Of a stretch of DNA of 64,000 nt, positions 27,152-35,505 are shown piece by piece. This stretch comes from Phycisphaeraceae bacterium (GTDB lineage: Bacteria; Planctomycetota; Phycisphaerae; Phycisphaerales; UBA1924), in assembly GCA_019636515.1 (NCBI GenBank), contig JAHBXI010000003.1, positions 577,478-641,477 on the forward strand, written 5' to 3'. Within the stretch, counting starts at the first letter, position 1; every line of letters begins with the position of its first letter. The position numbers were made by a program, and so were the translations under genes. Below the pieces are notes generated by a model that did no database searches, was not told where the DNA came from, and saw nothing but the letters and a program-made list of their open reading frames with translations.

Positions 27152-28462
27152 TTAATAATAGTAGTAGGTTGTGCAAGTGCATCCCGAGAGGGAACTTGGA
27201 CAATCGCCCGCCGAGGACGGGGTGCAGACGCACTGATCTTCGATCAGGATGAGGCGGGATGGCTCGTCGTTCGTGACCGACTGGCTGACCCCCAGGCAGA
27301 TGCACGTGCCGGCAGCCGTTGGTCCGTTGCACGACATGTTGGACCAGCCCGGAACGGAGGGCTCGTACGGCGGATGCGGAGGTAAGCCAGGCAAGCCTGG
27401 AGGGGCTTTGTACGGAGGAGTGTAGCGTTTGCACGGAGGGCATGGGGTTCTTGGAATGAGGCAACCCGGGGTCGAGCAGGGGGGAACGGTTGTCCACTTG
27501 CGCGCGATCGGAGCGCCGATCACGCATCCCGCCTCGTCAACCTGCATCACGGCGATACCCGACCCGGTGACATATTCCGGGTGGCCCGCGAGCAGACTGG
27601 ACGCGTCGATCGGAGTCCCGGGCTGGTACGGGCCGTACACGTCTCCCGTGAGCGCGTCGGTCAGGACGAAGCAGCGGAGGGAGGACGTGACGACGATGGG
27701 CAAGGACCCGTAGGCCCCGAACCACGCCTCGACCACGTCGGAATTCATCGGGCCGTCGATCTCCAGCGTTGAGAGATGGGATTCGATGAGGTCGCGGATC
27801 CTGGCGCCGATGGGGGGCTGACCCGTGAGCGGCGCCCGCGCGGCCTCGGCGTGGTCGATCGTCGCCGCCAGGCCGGGGGCATGCTGAACGAGCGATGCAA
27901 TCCAGTGAAGATCAAGTTCATCCGGCTCGATTGGAACCGCGGGCCCGGCATGCCCGCTGATCGTGGATGCGGGAAGCCCGCTCGACCCGAGCACGCCTTC
28001 CTCGATCCAGGCCCAGACGCCGCCCCCGGCGCTCGTGATGGCGTTGAGGTGGGCGATGGATGCTTCCACGTCCTCGAGAGTGTGTGTCTGGATTTCCTCC
28101 GTCGCGAGGTACAAACGAATATTCCAGGCAAGAGTCCCCGATTGGACCCACCCCGACGAGAGGTTCATGTCGGTCGAGCATCCGATGGACTCCGCCCCGG
28201 TCGCGGCGGCCACCGTGCGCACCGCCGCGGACAATGGTGAAAACAAGGGGGTGTTCAGCGCGGGATCCGAGAACGCGAAACCCGCGGCCCCGGCCGCGGG
28301 GTCTCCGCTCTCCACTCGATGCAGATAGGCGGCCCGCCACGCCGCGATTTCCGCTCGTTGCGTCGGAGTAAGCACGCCCTGGAACGGCCCCCCGGCTTGC
28401 GCGAACGATGATGTGCAAACGCACAGCGCGGCCCCGGCTCCCCAGAAGAAACTGATTTTCAT
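27152..28462 (-). CDS. Secreted protein with Cys/Pro-rich tail, unknown function
   Basis: A 436-residue exported protein. MKISFFWGAGAALCVCTSSFAQA is the signal peptide. A helical region (LTPTQRAEIAAWRAAYLHRV) and a mixed domain follow. After about residue 325 the sequence becomes Cys- and Pro-rich (CSTPGCLIPRTPCPPCKRY, PPGLPGLPPHPPYEP) and then Cys-dense (CNGPTAAGTCICLG, DQCVCTPSSAGDCPSSLSG), ending in CTCTTYYYY. The Cys spacing suggests disulfides outside the cell. I recognise no family. The start was moved 19 codons inside the open frame because GGGGAG precedes the ATG at 28462 and the signal peptide begins there. Confidence 0.6.
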   Translation of the reverse strand: MKISFFWGAGAALCVCTSSFAQAGGPFQGVLTPTQRAEIAAWRAAYLHRVESGDPAAGAAGFAFSDPALNTPLFSPLSAAVRTVAAATGAESIGCSTDMNLSSGWVQSGTLAWNIRLYLATEEIQTHTLEDVEASIAHLNAITSAGGGVWAWIEEGVLGSSGLPASTISGHAGPAVPIEPDELDLHWIASLVQHAPGLAATIDHAEAARAPLTGQPPIGARIRDLIESHLSTLEIDGPMNSDVVEAWFGAYGSLPIVVTSSLRCFVLTDALTGDVYGPYQPGTPIDASSLLAGHPEYVTGSGIAVMQVDEAGCVIGAPIARKWTTVPPCSTPGCLIPRTPCPPCKRYTPPYKAPPGLPGLPPHPPYEPSVPGWSNMSCNGPTAAGTCICLGVSQSVTNDEPSRLILIEDQCVCTPSSAGDCPSSLSGCTCTTYYYY

Positions 28463-28549
28463 GACTTGACTCCCCAAAAAGGTAGGCACAGAACTACCAA
28501 GCCGGGTCAAGCCATGCAAGCGACGACTCGATCAAATTGTGGAAAAGTA

Positions 28550-31500
28550 CTATGCCAGATTGACCGCCGCCGCGTCCCGATCGCTTAGTAAACCACCATC
28601 GGAACGTAACTTAACAGTGCCGTCACGCTTCCACGAACGTTCGCAGCGGGGATGGCTTCGCAAGTCCTCGACCTCGTATGCGCACGAGGTCGCCGCGACC
28701 GCGACCCGGCTCACCCCGAGCAGGTCCGCAAGGTCCGTCGGGTCGAACCCCGCGAGCGAGCCGGACGAATCGGGGATCGTCACGCCCATGTCAAGCGGGT
28801 TGTCGATCCCGCGCTCCCGGCGTGCCTGCTCGATCGCCTGCAAGGCAAGGACCCGCGCCTCCATCACGTTCTTCCAGCGAGGATCGGCGTGGATGTCGAA
28901 CCGGGGGATGAACATCTCGAGGTGGATGCTCGTCCGCGCATCGTCAACGGGTACCTTCCGCAGCGAGCGGAACGCCTCGTCGGCCGTGTGGCACAGGATC
29001 GGGGCCAGAAGACGGCACAGGCCGTCGGCCAAGTCATGGATCGCCGTCTGCGTGCGGCGGCGGCGAACCGATCCCGCCGCGTCGCAGTACAGCCGATCCT
29101 TGACCGCCGCCAGGTAGACGGCGCTGAGCGTGTCGTTGCAAAAATCGTACAAGCGCTGCTGGGCGGCCCGGAAGTCAAACCGCTCGTACGCTTCCAGCAC
29201 CGCCGCCGCCAGTGTGTTGTATTCCCCCAGCACCCACGCGTCGATCGACGTTGGGGGGAACTCCTTGAAGAGGATCCGGCCGTCGCTCGACGGGTCGGCG
29301 TGGTGGCCCGCGGCGGTGAAGTCGTCGAGGTTGCTCAGCAGGAAACGGATCGTGTTGCGGACCTTGCGGTAACTCTCTCCCGCGGTGGTGAAGAACTCCT
29401 TGTCAACCTTGACGTCGTTCTCGTACGCCAGCGATGCCACCCACCAGCGCAGCACATCGACGCCGTGGGCCTTGGTCAGGTTCTCGACCTCGTAGTCCTT
29501 CGCGTCCGGTCGGCTCTTGCTGAGTTTGCGTCCGTCCTTGTCGTTCATGAACCCGTGCGTGAGCACGGTCCGGTACGGGGGGGCACCCGTCGTCCCAAGC
29601 GCGGTGAGCAGGGACGACTGGAACCAGCCGCGGTGCTGGTCGGAGCCTTCGAGGTACAGGTCGGCGGGGTACGCCCGCCCGCCCGACGGCTCGTGCAGCA
29701 CCGCCTTCCAGGTGCTCCCCGATTCGAACCACACGTCGAGGATGTCCGGCCCCTTGCGCAGGTTCGCCGCCCACGCCTCGGGGCCGCCCGCGGACCCCTC
29801 ACGCAACGAACGCGGGACCGTCGGGTCCGGATCCCCGGCGGGGTCGTACCCGGCCAGCAGCGCCGCCGGTTCGCCGGTAAACCACGCATCGGACCCTTGC
29901 TCACGCACGATCCGAGCCACGGCCCGGATCGACGCCGCCGTCATCAGCACGTCCCCGGCCGGCGTGAAGAACGCCGGGATGGGCAGCCCCCACGCCCGCT
30001 GGCGGCTGATGCACCAGTCCGGACGGGATTCAAGCATCCCTCGCATTCGGTTACGTCCCCACTCGGGGACGAACCCCACCTTCGCGCCTTCTCCCGATAA
30101 CGACGTCTCCGCGCTCTCGACGGCCCGTTGCGCCAGGTCCCGCAGCGTGACCCGCTCCCGGATGGTCGGGCGGTCCACGCCGACGAACCACTGCTCCGTG
30201 CAGCGGAAGATCACGGGCGTCTTGCTCCGCCAGTCGTGCGGGTAACTGTGCGTGAAGCGGTGGTGATGGAACAGGTGCCCCGACGCGCGCAGGTGGTCCA
30301 GGACCAGGTCGTTGGCCTTCCAGATGTCCACCCCCCGCAGCCACGGCGCCGTCGTGCCGTCGTACGACCCGTCGCCCTTGACCGGGCAGTAAACCGGCAG
30401 GCCCTCACGCAATCCCGTGGCGTAGTCCTCCGTCCCGTGCCCGGGGGCGGTATGCACCAGTCCCGTGCCGTCCTCGAGCGTGACGTACTCGGCGGCGACG
30501 ACACGGAACACGCCGGAGAGGTCCGCCCCCGGCAGCCCCGCCGCGCCTTGCCCCTTGGTCATGTCAACAAAAGGGTGCCGGTACGTGAGTCCGACCAGGC
30601 GGTCGCCGGGAGTGGTCGCCAGGATCACCCACTTCTCGGCCCGCGCGGCCTCGCAGACGCGCTTCACCGCCTCGGCCGCCAGGACGGTGATATTCCCGTC
30701 GATCCACGTCAGCGCGTACTCGAACCGGGTGTTGACCGCGATCGCCAGGTTCGCCGGGAGTGTCCAGGGTGTTGTCGTCCAGATCATGAAGCACGGACGC
30801 TGCCCGGGGCGAGCCCCCGGGCGCGGAGTCTTGCCCTCCTCGCCCGCCCCGGCCCCCTCCTCAGCCCCGGCCCCTGCATCCCTTTCGTCCTCCTCGCCTT
30901 CATCATCGCCATCTTCGCCGTCGTCGGCCGGCGGCAGGTCGAAGGCGTCGTAGACCGCGTCGGCGTCGGCGGCCTCGAAATCCACGTAGATCGAAGGATC
31001 CTCGCGGTCCTCGTACTCGAGTTCGGCCTCGGCCAGCGCGGTCTCGTTGGCGATCGACCAGTGAACGGGCTTGAGCGCCCGGTACACCAGCCCCTGCTCG
31101 ACCAGCCCGGCGAGCACGTCGAGCGTCGCCGCTTCAAACCCCGGGTTCATCGTCAGGTACGGATGGTCGTAGTCGGCCAGGGTAAGCAGCCGCTGCATCT
31201 GCCCGGACTGGAGTTTGACGTACTTCTCGGCGTACGCCCGGCATTCCCGGCGGATCACCATGCGGCGCTGGTCCTCGGGGAGCGTGGCGAGTTTGGAGGC
31301 CTTGCCTTTGGCCACCATCTCGGTCATGACCTTGTGCTCGATGGGCAGGCCGTGGCAGTCCCATCCCGGGACGTAGGGGGTGTCACGCCCCGACATGGTG
31401 CGAGTGCGCACCACCAGGTCCTTGAGGCACTTGTTCATCAGGTGCCCCAGGTGGATGTCCCCGTTGGCGTACGGAGGACCGTCGTGGAACACGAATGGCT

Positions 31501-31714
31501 CCCCCCCGGATCGTGCCTCTCGCAGCCGCCGGTACAGGCCCATCGCCTGCCAGCGCTTCAGCGATTCGGGCTCGCTTTGCACCAGGTTGGCCTTCATCGC
31601 GAAAGACGTCCGCGGAAGGTTGAGCGTGCCGCGGTAACGGTTCTTCCCTTCGTCGGATCCGGCGGCGGGAGAAGCGGGGGGGGTAGAGGGCGGGGTCGGG
31701 GTGGACTGTGACAT
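28550..31714 (-). CDS. ileS: Isoleucyl-tRNA synthetase
   Basis: IleRS charges tRNA-Ile and edits Val-tRNA-Ile. Class I signatures: HLGH (HIGH) at residues 88-91 within PYANGDIHLGHLMNK, VPGWDCHGLPIEHK near 115-128, IWTTTPWTLPANLA at the entry of the editing domain near 311, and GRKLSKS as the KMSKS loop. The 1054 residues exceed the usual 930-1000. Two oddities are clear. An acidic/Gly insert of about 40 residues (about 263-305) lies just before the editing domain, and the C-terminal zinc module is decayed: CERSW replaces CxxC and the second pair is absent. No T-box was found in the leader. Essential housekeeping gene, alone on the minus strand. Confidence 0.95.
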   Translation of the reverse strand: MSQSTPTPPSTPPASPAAGSDEGKNRYRGTLNLPRTSFAMKANLVQSEPESLKRWQAMGLYRRLREARSGGEPFVFHDGPPYANGDIHLGHLMNKCLKDLVVRTRTMSGRDTPYVPGWDCHGLPIEHKVMTEMVAKGKASKLATLPEDQRRMVIRRECRAYAEKYVKLQSGQMQRLLTLADYDHPYLTMNPGFEAATLDVLAGLVEQGLVYRALKPVHWSIANETALAEAELEYEDREDPSIYVDFEAADADAVYDAFDLPPADDGEDGDDEGEEDERDAGAGAEEGAGAGEEGKTPRPGARPGQRPCFMIWTTTPWTLPANLAIAVNTRFEYALTWIDGNITVLAAEAVKRVCEAARAEKWVILATTPGDRLVGLTYRHPFVDMTKGQGAAGLPGADLSGVFRVVAAEYVTLEDGTGLVHTAPGHGTEDYATGLREGLPVYCPVKGDGSYDGTTAPWLRGVDIWKANDLVLDHLRASGHLFHHHRFTHSYPHDWRSKTPVIFRCTEQWFVGVDRPTIRERVTLRDLAQRAVESAETSLSGEGAKVGFVPEWGRNRMRGMLESRPDWCISRQRAWGLPIPAFFTPAGDVLMTAASIRAVARIVREQGSDAWFTGEPAALLAGYDPAGDPDPTVPRSLREGSAGGPEAWAANLRKGPDILDVWFESGSTWKAVLHEPSGGRAYPADLYLEGSDQHRGWFQSSLLTALGTTGAPPYRTVLTHGFMNDKDGRKLSKSRPDAKDYEVENLTKAHGVDVLRWWVASLAYENDVKVDKEFFTTAGESYRKVRNTIRFLLSNLDDFTAAGHHADPSSDGRILFKEFPPTSIDAWVLGEYNTLAAAVLEAYERFDFRAAQQRLYDFCNDTLSAVYLAAVKDRLYCDAAGSVRRRRTQTAIHDLADGLCRLLAPILCHTADEAFRSLRKVPVDDARTSIHLEMFIPRFDIHADPRWKNVMEARVLALQAIEQARRERGIDNPLDMGVTIPDSSGSLAGFDPTDLADLLGVSRVAVAATSCAYEVEDLRSHPRCERSWKRDGTVKLRSDGGLLSDRDAAAVNLA

Positions 31715-32127
31715 GGCGATTGGTCTGGTTCGAGTCAGCGGGGCACATCAAGAAGGGGACGGTCGGAGGTTTGGCGGTGAAGCCGGCCCTTCCAGGGATT
31801 CGCACGGGAAAATCCCCAGCGAGTCTCCGGGAGGGCGGATCGTATCGGTTCCGATGGTAAACGGTGGGGAAAGACGCCCGGATAGCCCCGCTCGGCCGCC
31901 GATTCGACGGACGCCCGCGGAGCGCCCATCAGGCCAAGAGGGGCCTGCGAATTCGAATCGTCCGGATGGCTCGGTCGTCGTCGGTCACGTCGGAATCGTA
32001 GTGGGGTGGTGGGGTGGATCAAACGGCGGCCGACTCCCGCGAAGCCCGCGTGCCCGGAGGTGCTTCGCGGGCATCGGCCCCGGTCAGGGGTGGATGCCCG
32101 ACCCTCTCGGACGCTAGGCTTGGCACC
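31715..32127. other. Divergent intergenic region between ileS and xseB
   Basis: About 410 bases holding both promoters. No T-box, terminator or small gene was recognised. Confidence 0.45.
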
Positions 32128-32445
32128 ATGGCTCGCTCCAAGGATGTCACAACACCCGCTCTGACCCCGGCGACTCCCCCTCCTCCGGACGACGGGCCAT
32201 CGTTTGAGGACCTCCTGGGCGAGATTGAGGAGATCATCCGCCGCGTCGAATCCGGGGAAATCGGCCTCGAGCGCTCGATCGCCGAGTACGAGCGCGGCGT
32301 GGGGCTTCTCAAACGCTGTCGGGCAATCCTCACGACCGCGGAACAGAAGGTCGAGACGCTCAGCCGAACCCTGACGGAAGAGACTTCGCAGGCGCCGGGG
32401 GACCGTCCCGGCACGGGACCGGCCGCCGGCCCGACCCGCCGATAA
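32128..32445 (+). CDS. xseB: Exodeoxyribonuclease VII small subunit
   Basis: XseB binds the large subunit XseA to form exonuclease VII, which degrades single-stranded DNA to acid-soluble oligonucleotides. The family core is intact: FEDLLGEIEEIIRRVESGEIGLERSI, then AEYERGVGLLKRCRAIL and AEQKVETLS. The length of 105 residues is somewhat above the usual 70-90 because of a Pro-rich N terminus and a tail. The in-frame start at 32014 would add an unrelated extension, so the ATG at 32128 was used. xseA is not in the window; the gene stands alone before a secreted metalloprotease. Confidence 0.88.
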   Translation: MARSKDVTTPALTPATPPPPDDGPSFEDLLGEIEEIIRRVESGEIGLERSIAEYERGVGLLKRCRAILTTAEQKVETLSRTLTEETSQAPGDRPGTGPAAGPTRR

Positions 32446-32578
32446 GTCTCAGTCGGTGTCCATCTCGGATCCTGTCCGGGGCCGCCCGGCGAGCCATGTT
32501 GAAAGCCATGAAGGCCGCAATCGACTAGGTTTGGATGCCTCCGTGCGGTACTCTCGGGCCGTGGCTTGGAGGTTGAGC

Positions 32579-35446
32579 ATGAGCCGCCGGAAGAACCTTG
32601 CGTGCGCGCGTCCGCTGGTGTCCGTCCTGATGTCCGTCTTGGCGGCCGTCGGCGGCTTTGCCATCACCGGGAGGGCCGAGCCCCGCGCCGGGGATGCTCC
32701 CGCCAGCGCCGACGTGCGACGGACCGGTCCGATCTCCGTGGACGCCGGTTTTCTCTCGGCGGCCCGCGCGGGCGATCGTGTGTCCATTCGCCTGTTCGAC
32801 GATGTGGAGTTCACCCTTGATGTCACCGGCGTGAGCCGTCGCCCGACGGGGGTGTGCTGGCACGGGCGGATCGTCGGCGAACCGCTCGGCACCGCCACCG
32901 TCACGGTCGAGAACGGGATTGTCAGCGCGGGCTTCTGGTCCCGGCGCGGCAGTTACGGGATCGTCCCTTCGGCCGCGCCGGCGGCGGGCTTCCACGTCGC
33001 CGAGTGGCGCACCCCCGAATCGACCCGGCGTTGCCTGATGGCCGAGGGTGCTCCGTCGATCTGCCCGACACGGCCGCCGGTGCCCGGAGGTCGGCCGACG
33101 CCGCCGCACGCGGCCGGTTCCCGCGGGCCGGCGGGTGGATCCTCCCTGACTCCCCGCTCGTGCGATTGCCCGGACGACCAGGCGCTGGTCGACGTGCTGT
33201 GCGTGTACACAACCCTCGCCAAGAACGCGGCCGGCGGGCTTGCCCCGTTGCAAGCGCGCGTCCAGAACGCGGTTGATGCGGCCAACGGGGCGTACATCAA
33301 CAGCCAGGTCCACACCTCGGGCGCCAACCGTCTCCAGGTGCGGCTGGTCGGCTACGCGGAGGTCTCGTACAACGAATCCTCTCCCGACTGGCTGGACCAC
33401 CTCATCCGCGTCACCGAGCCCGCCGACGGCTTCATGGACAACGTCCACGCCCTGCGGGATCAGTTCAAGGCCGACACGGTCCTCTTGGTGGTGGATGACC
33501 CGAGGTTCACCGGGGGGGCCGCGTGGTGGGCGATCTGGGATGAGGGCCAGGCATTCTCGTGCTGCAACTGGCGCGGCCTGGGGGGCGGGTCGCTGCTGCT
33601 GGCCCATGAACTGGGCCATAACTTCGGCTGCGCCCACGACCACGAGAACGACGCCCAGGCCCCGGTGTCCTACGCCTGGGGGCACTATTTCTCGGAAGGG
33701 CCGACGACCTACCGCACCATCATGTCCTACCCCGGCACCGTCGATCTCCAGTACTTCTCGAACCCGTCCCTCACGCACCCGGACACGGGGCAGCCGCTGG
33801 GCGTCGGGGCGGGCGACCCCAGGGCCGCGTACAACGCCTTTGTTCACCAGCAGACCAGGTGGGTCCTTGCCAATTACCGCGACGCCCCGGGGATCATCGA
33901 CTGCAACGGCAACGGCATCGACGACGCGATCGACCTGGCGACGGGGAGCAGTTCCGACGCCAACGGCGACTGCAGGCCCGACGAGTGCGATGAACGCCGC
34001 TACGCCGACGCGCAGACGCCCGGACCCGGGGAGGGCCGCGCATGGGCAAACGCCGGGGCGGACCTCCGGGAACTGCTCGATCTCGCCTACTTGAAGTGCT
34101 CCAACATCAAGGAAATATGGGTTGCCGACGGGATCTATACCCCGGCAAGGTGGCCGGGCGACCGCTTCGGTAGTTTTCGACTGACCTCGGGGCTGGCGAT
34201 GCACGGGGGGTTTCAGGGCAAGAGCCGTATCGGCGGGGGCGAGACATCCCTTGCCCAGCGGATCGCCGGTTCGCACGCCTCGATCCTGTCGGGCGAGATC
34301 GACGGGCCAGGGCGCGACGACAACTCGTATTCCGTGGTGACCGCCTACGCCGCCGACGAGCACTCCCTGGTTGACCGCTTCACGATCCAGCACGGTTACT
34401 CCGACTGGTACGGCGCGGGGGTCTACCTTGAAGGATCGTCCACGCGATTCACGGATTGCCTCTTCCAGGAGAACCGCGCCGGCTCGGGCGGCGCGCTGGC
34501 CGCGTGGTGGGGCGGCTCCCCGAGCCTGCATCGCTGCGCCCTGATGGACAACACCGCCGTCGGGGGTGGGGGGGGAGGACTTTCGTTCAACGCCGGGGTT
34601 CATCTCACCGTCGAGCAAAGCGAGTTCCGCGGCAACCATGCCTGGTGGGGGGGTGCCCTTGCCGCCGGGGATTCGTCCGCCGAAATCCGCGCCAGCGTGT
34701 TTTCCGGCAACGCCGCCGATGTGTACAACGGCGGCGCCATCGACCTCTACAACACCCAGGCCGTGATCGCCGGTTGCCTGATCACCAAGAACCACGCCGT
34801 CGGTGACGCCGGCGGCATCTGGTCCGCCTCGGGCACCACCGCCTCCATCATCAACTGCACCCTCGCCGACAACACCACCGACGAATACACCGGCGGCCTG
34901 GTCGTCTTCTTCGCCGCCGCCGACGTCGTCAACTCGATCCTCTGGGGCCACAACGGCTCATACCAGGACGAGCAGAGCCGCAACCTGCTCTATTTCGCCG
35001 CGACGGGCGGCGTGAATTACTCCCGCGTCGCGGGATGGGCCGGAGACCTGGGCGGCCTGGCCAACAGCGGGGAAGACCCGTACTTCGCCGATCCCTCCGC
35101 CGGCGACTACTCGCTGTCGTACGGGTCATCCTGCATCGACGCGGGTGACTCCTCCGCCCTGCCCGCGGGCCTGGTGGTGGACGCCGCCGGGAACCCCAGG
35201 CGCGCCGACGACCACTCGATGCCCGACACCGGCCCGGGGGATCCACCCGTGGTCGACCTGGGCGCGCTCGAGCGGGTGCCGTGCAAGGCCGATTTCGACG
35301 GGTCGGGGTTTGTCGATCTCGACGATTACATCGCCTTTGTCTTTGCCTTCGAAGAAGGCGTGGACGAGGCCGACTTCGACGGCACGGGGTTTGTCGATAC
35401 CGACGACTTCACGGCCTTCGTGCTCGCCTTCGAACAAGGGTGCTGA
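32579..35446 (+). CDS. Secreted metzincin metalloprotease with beta-helix and GC-type dockerin
   Basis: A 955-residue exported protein in three parts. After a signal segment (ARPLVSVLMSVLAAVGGFAI) and a propeptide-like region, a reprolysin-type domain has HELGHNFGCAHD (zinc His at about 343, 347 and 353) and a Met-turn TIMSYPG. A calcium-type linker (DCNGNGIDDAIDLATG) follows. From about residue 500 a parallel beta-helix runs with repeats such as DCLFQENRAGSGGALAA, EFRGNHAWWGGALAAG and CLITKNHAVGDAGGIW. The end is a paired EF-hand (ADFDGSGFVDLDDYI, ADFDGTGFVDTDDFT) closing in AFEQGC. It probably cuts proteins or binds polysaccharide outside the cell. GGAGG six bases before the ATG sets the start. 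Confidence 0.85.
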   Translation: MSRRKNLACARPLVSVLMSVLAAVGGFAITGRAEPRAGDAPASADVRRTGPISVDAGFLSAARAGDRVSIRLFDDVEFTLDVTGVSRRPTGVCWHGRIVGEPLGTATVTVENGIVSAGFWSRRGSYGIVPSAAPAAGFHVAEWRTPESTRRCLMAEGAPSICPTRPPVPGGRPTPPHAAGSRGPAGGSSLTPRSCDCPDDQALVDVLCVYTTLAKNAAGGLAPLQARVQNAVDAANGAYINSQVHTSGANRLQVRLVGYAEVSYNESSPDWLDHLIRVTEPADGFMDNVHALRDQFKADTVLLVVDDPRFTGGAAWWAIWDEGQAFSCCNWRGLGGGSLLLAHELGHNFGCAHDHENDAQAPVSYAWGHYFSEGPTTYRTIMSYPGTVDLQYFSNPSLTHPDTGQPLGVGAGDPRAAYNAFVHQQTRWVLANYRDAPGIIDCNGNGIDDAIDLATGSSSDANGDCRPDECDERRYADAQTPGPGEGRAWANAGADLRELLDLAYLKCSNIKEIWVADGIYTPARWPGDRFGSFRLTSGLAMHGGFQGKSRIGGGETSLAQRIAGSHASILSGEIDGPGRDDNSYSVVTAYAADEHSLVDRFTIQHGYSDWYGAGVYLEGSSTRFTDCLFQENRAGSGGALAAWWGGSPSLHRCALMDNTAVGGGGGGLSFNAGVHLTVEQSEFRGNHAWWGGALAAGDSSAEIRASVFSGNAADVYNGGAIDLYNTQAVIAGCLITKNHAVGDAGGIWSASGTTASIINCTLADNTTDEYTGGLVVFFAAADVVNSILWGHNGSYQDEQSRNLLYFAATGGVNYSRVAGWAGDLGGLANSGEDPYFADPSAGDYSLSYGSSCIDAGDSSALPAGLVVDAAGNPRRADDHSMPDTGPGDPPVVDLGALERVPCKADFDGSGFVDLDDYIAFVFAFEEGVDEADFDGTGFVDTDDFTAFVLAFEQGC

Positions 35447-35505
35447 CGCCGGGCCTGATCGGGCACCCCCTCCGGGAACACGGGCCTTTCCCGGGTTCGC
35501 CTGGT

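Noticed and set aside
31715..32000. T-box riboswitch for ileS
   Set aside because: No T-box consensus or terminator/antiterminator pair seen in the minus-strand leader.
32525..34951. An 808-codon open frame on the minus strand
   Set aside because: Antisense to the metzincin/beta-helix gene; Gly/Val/Arg-rich shadow.
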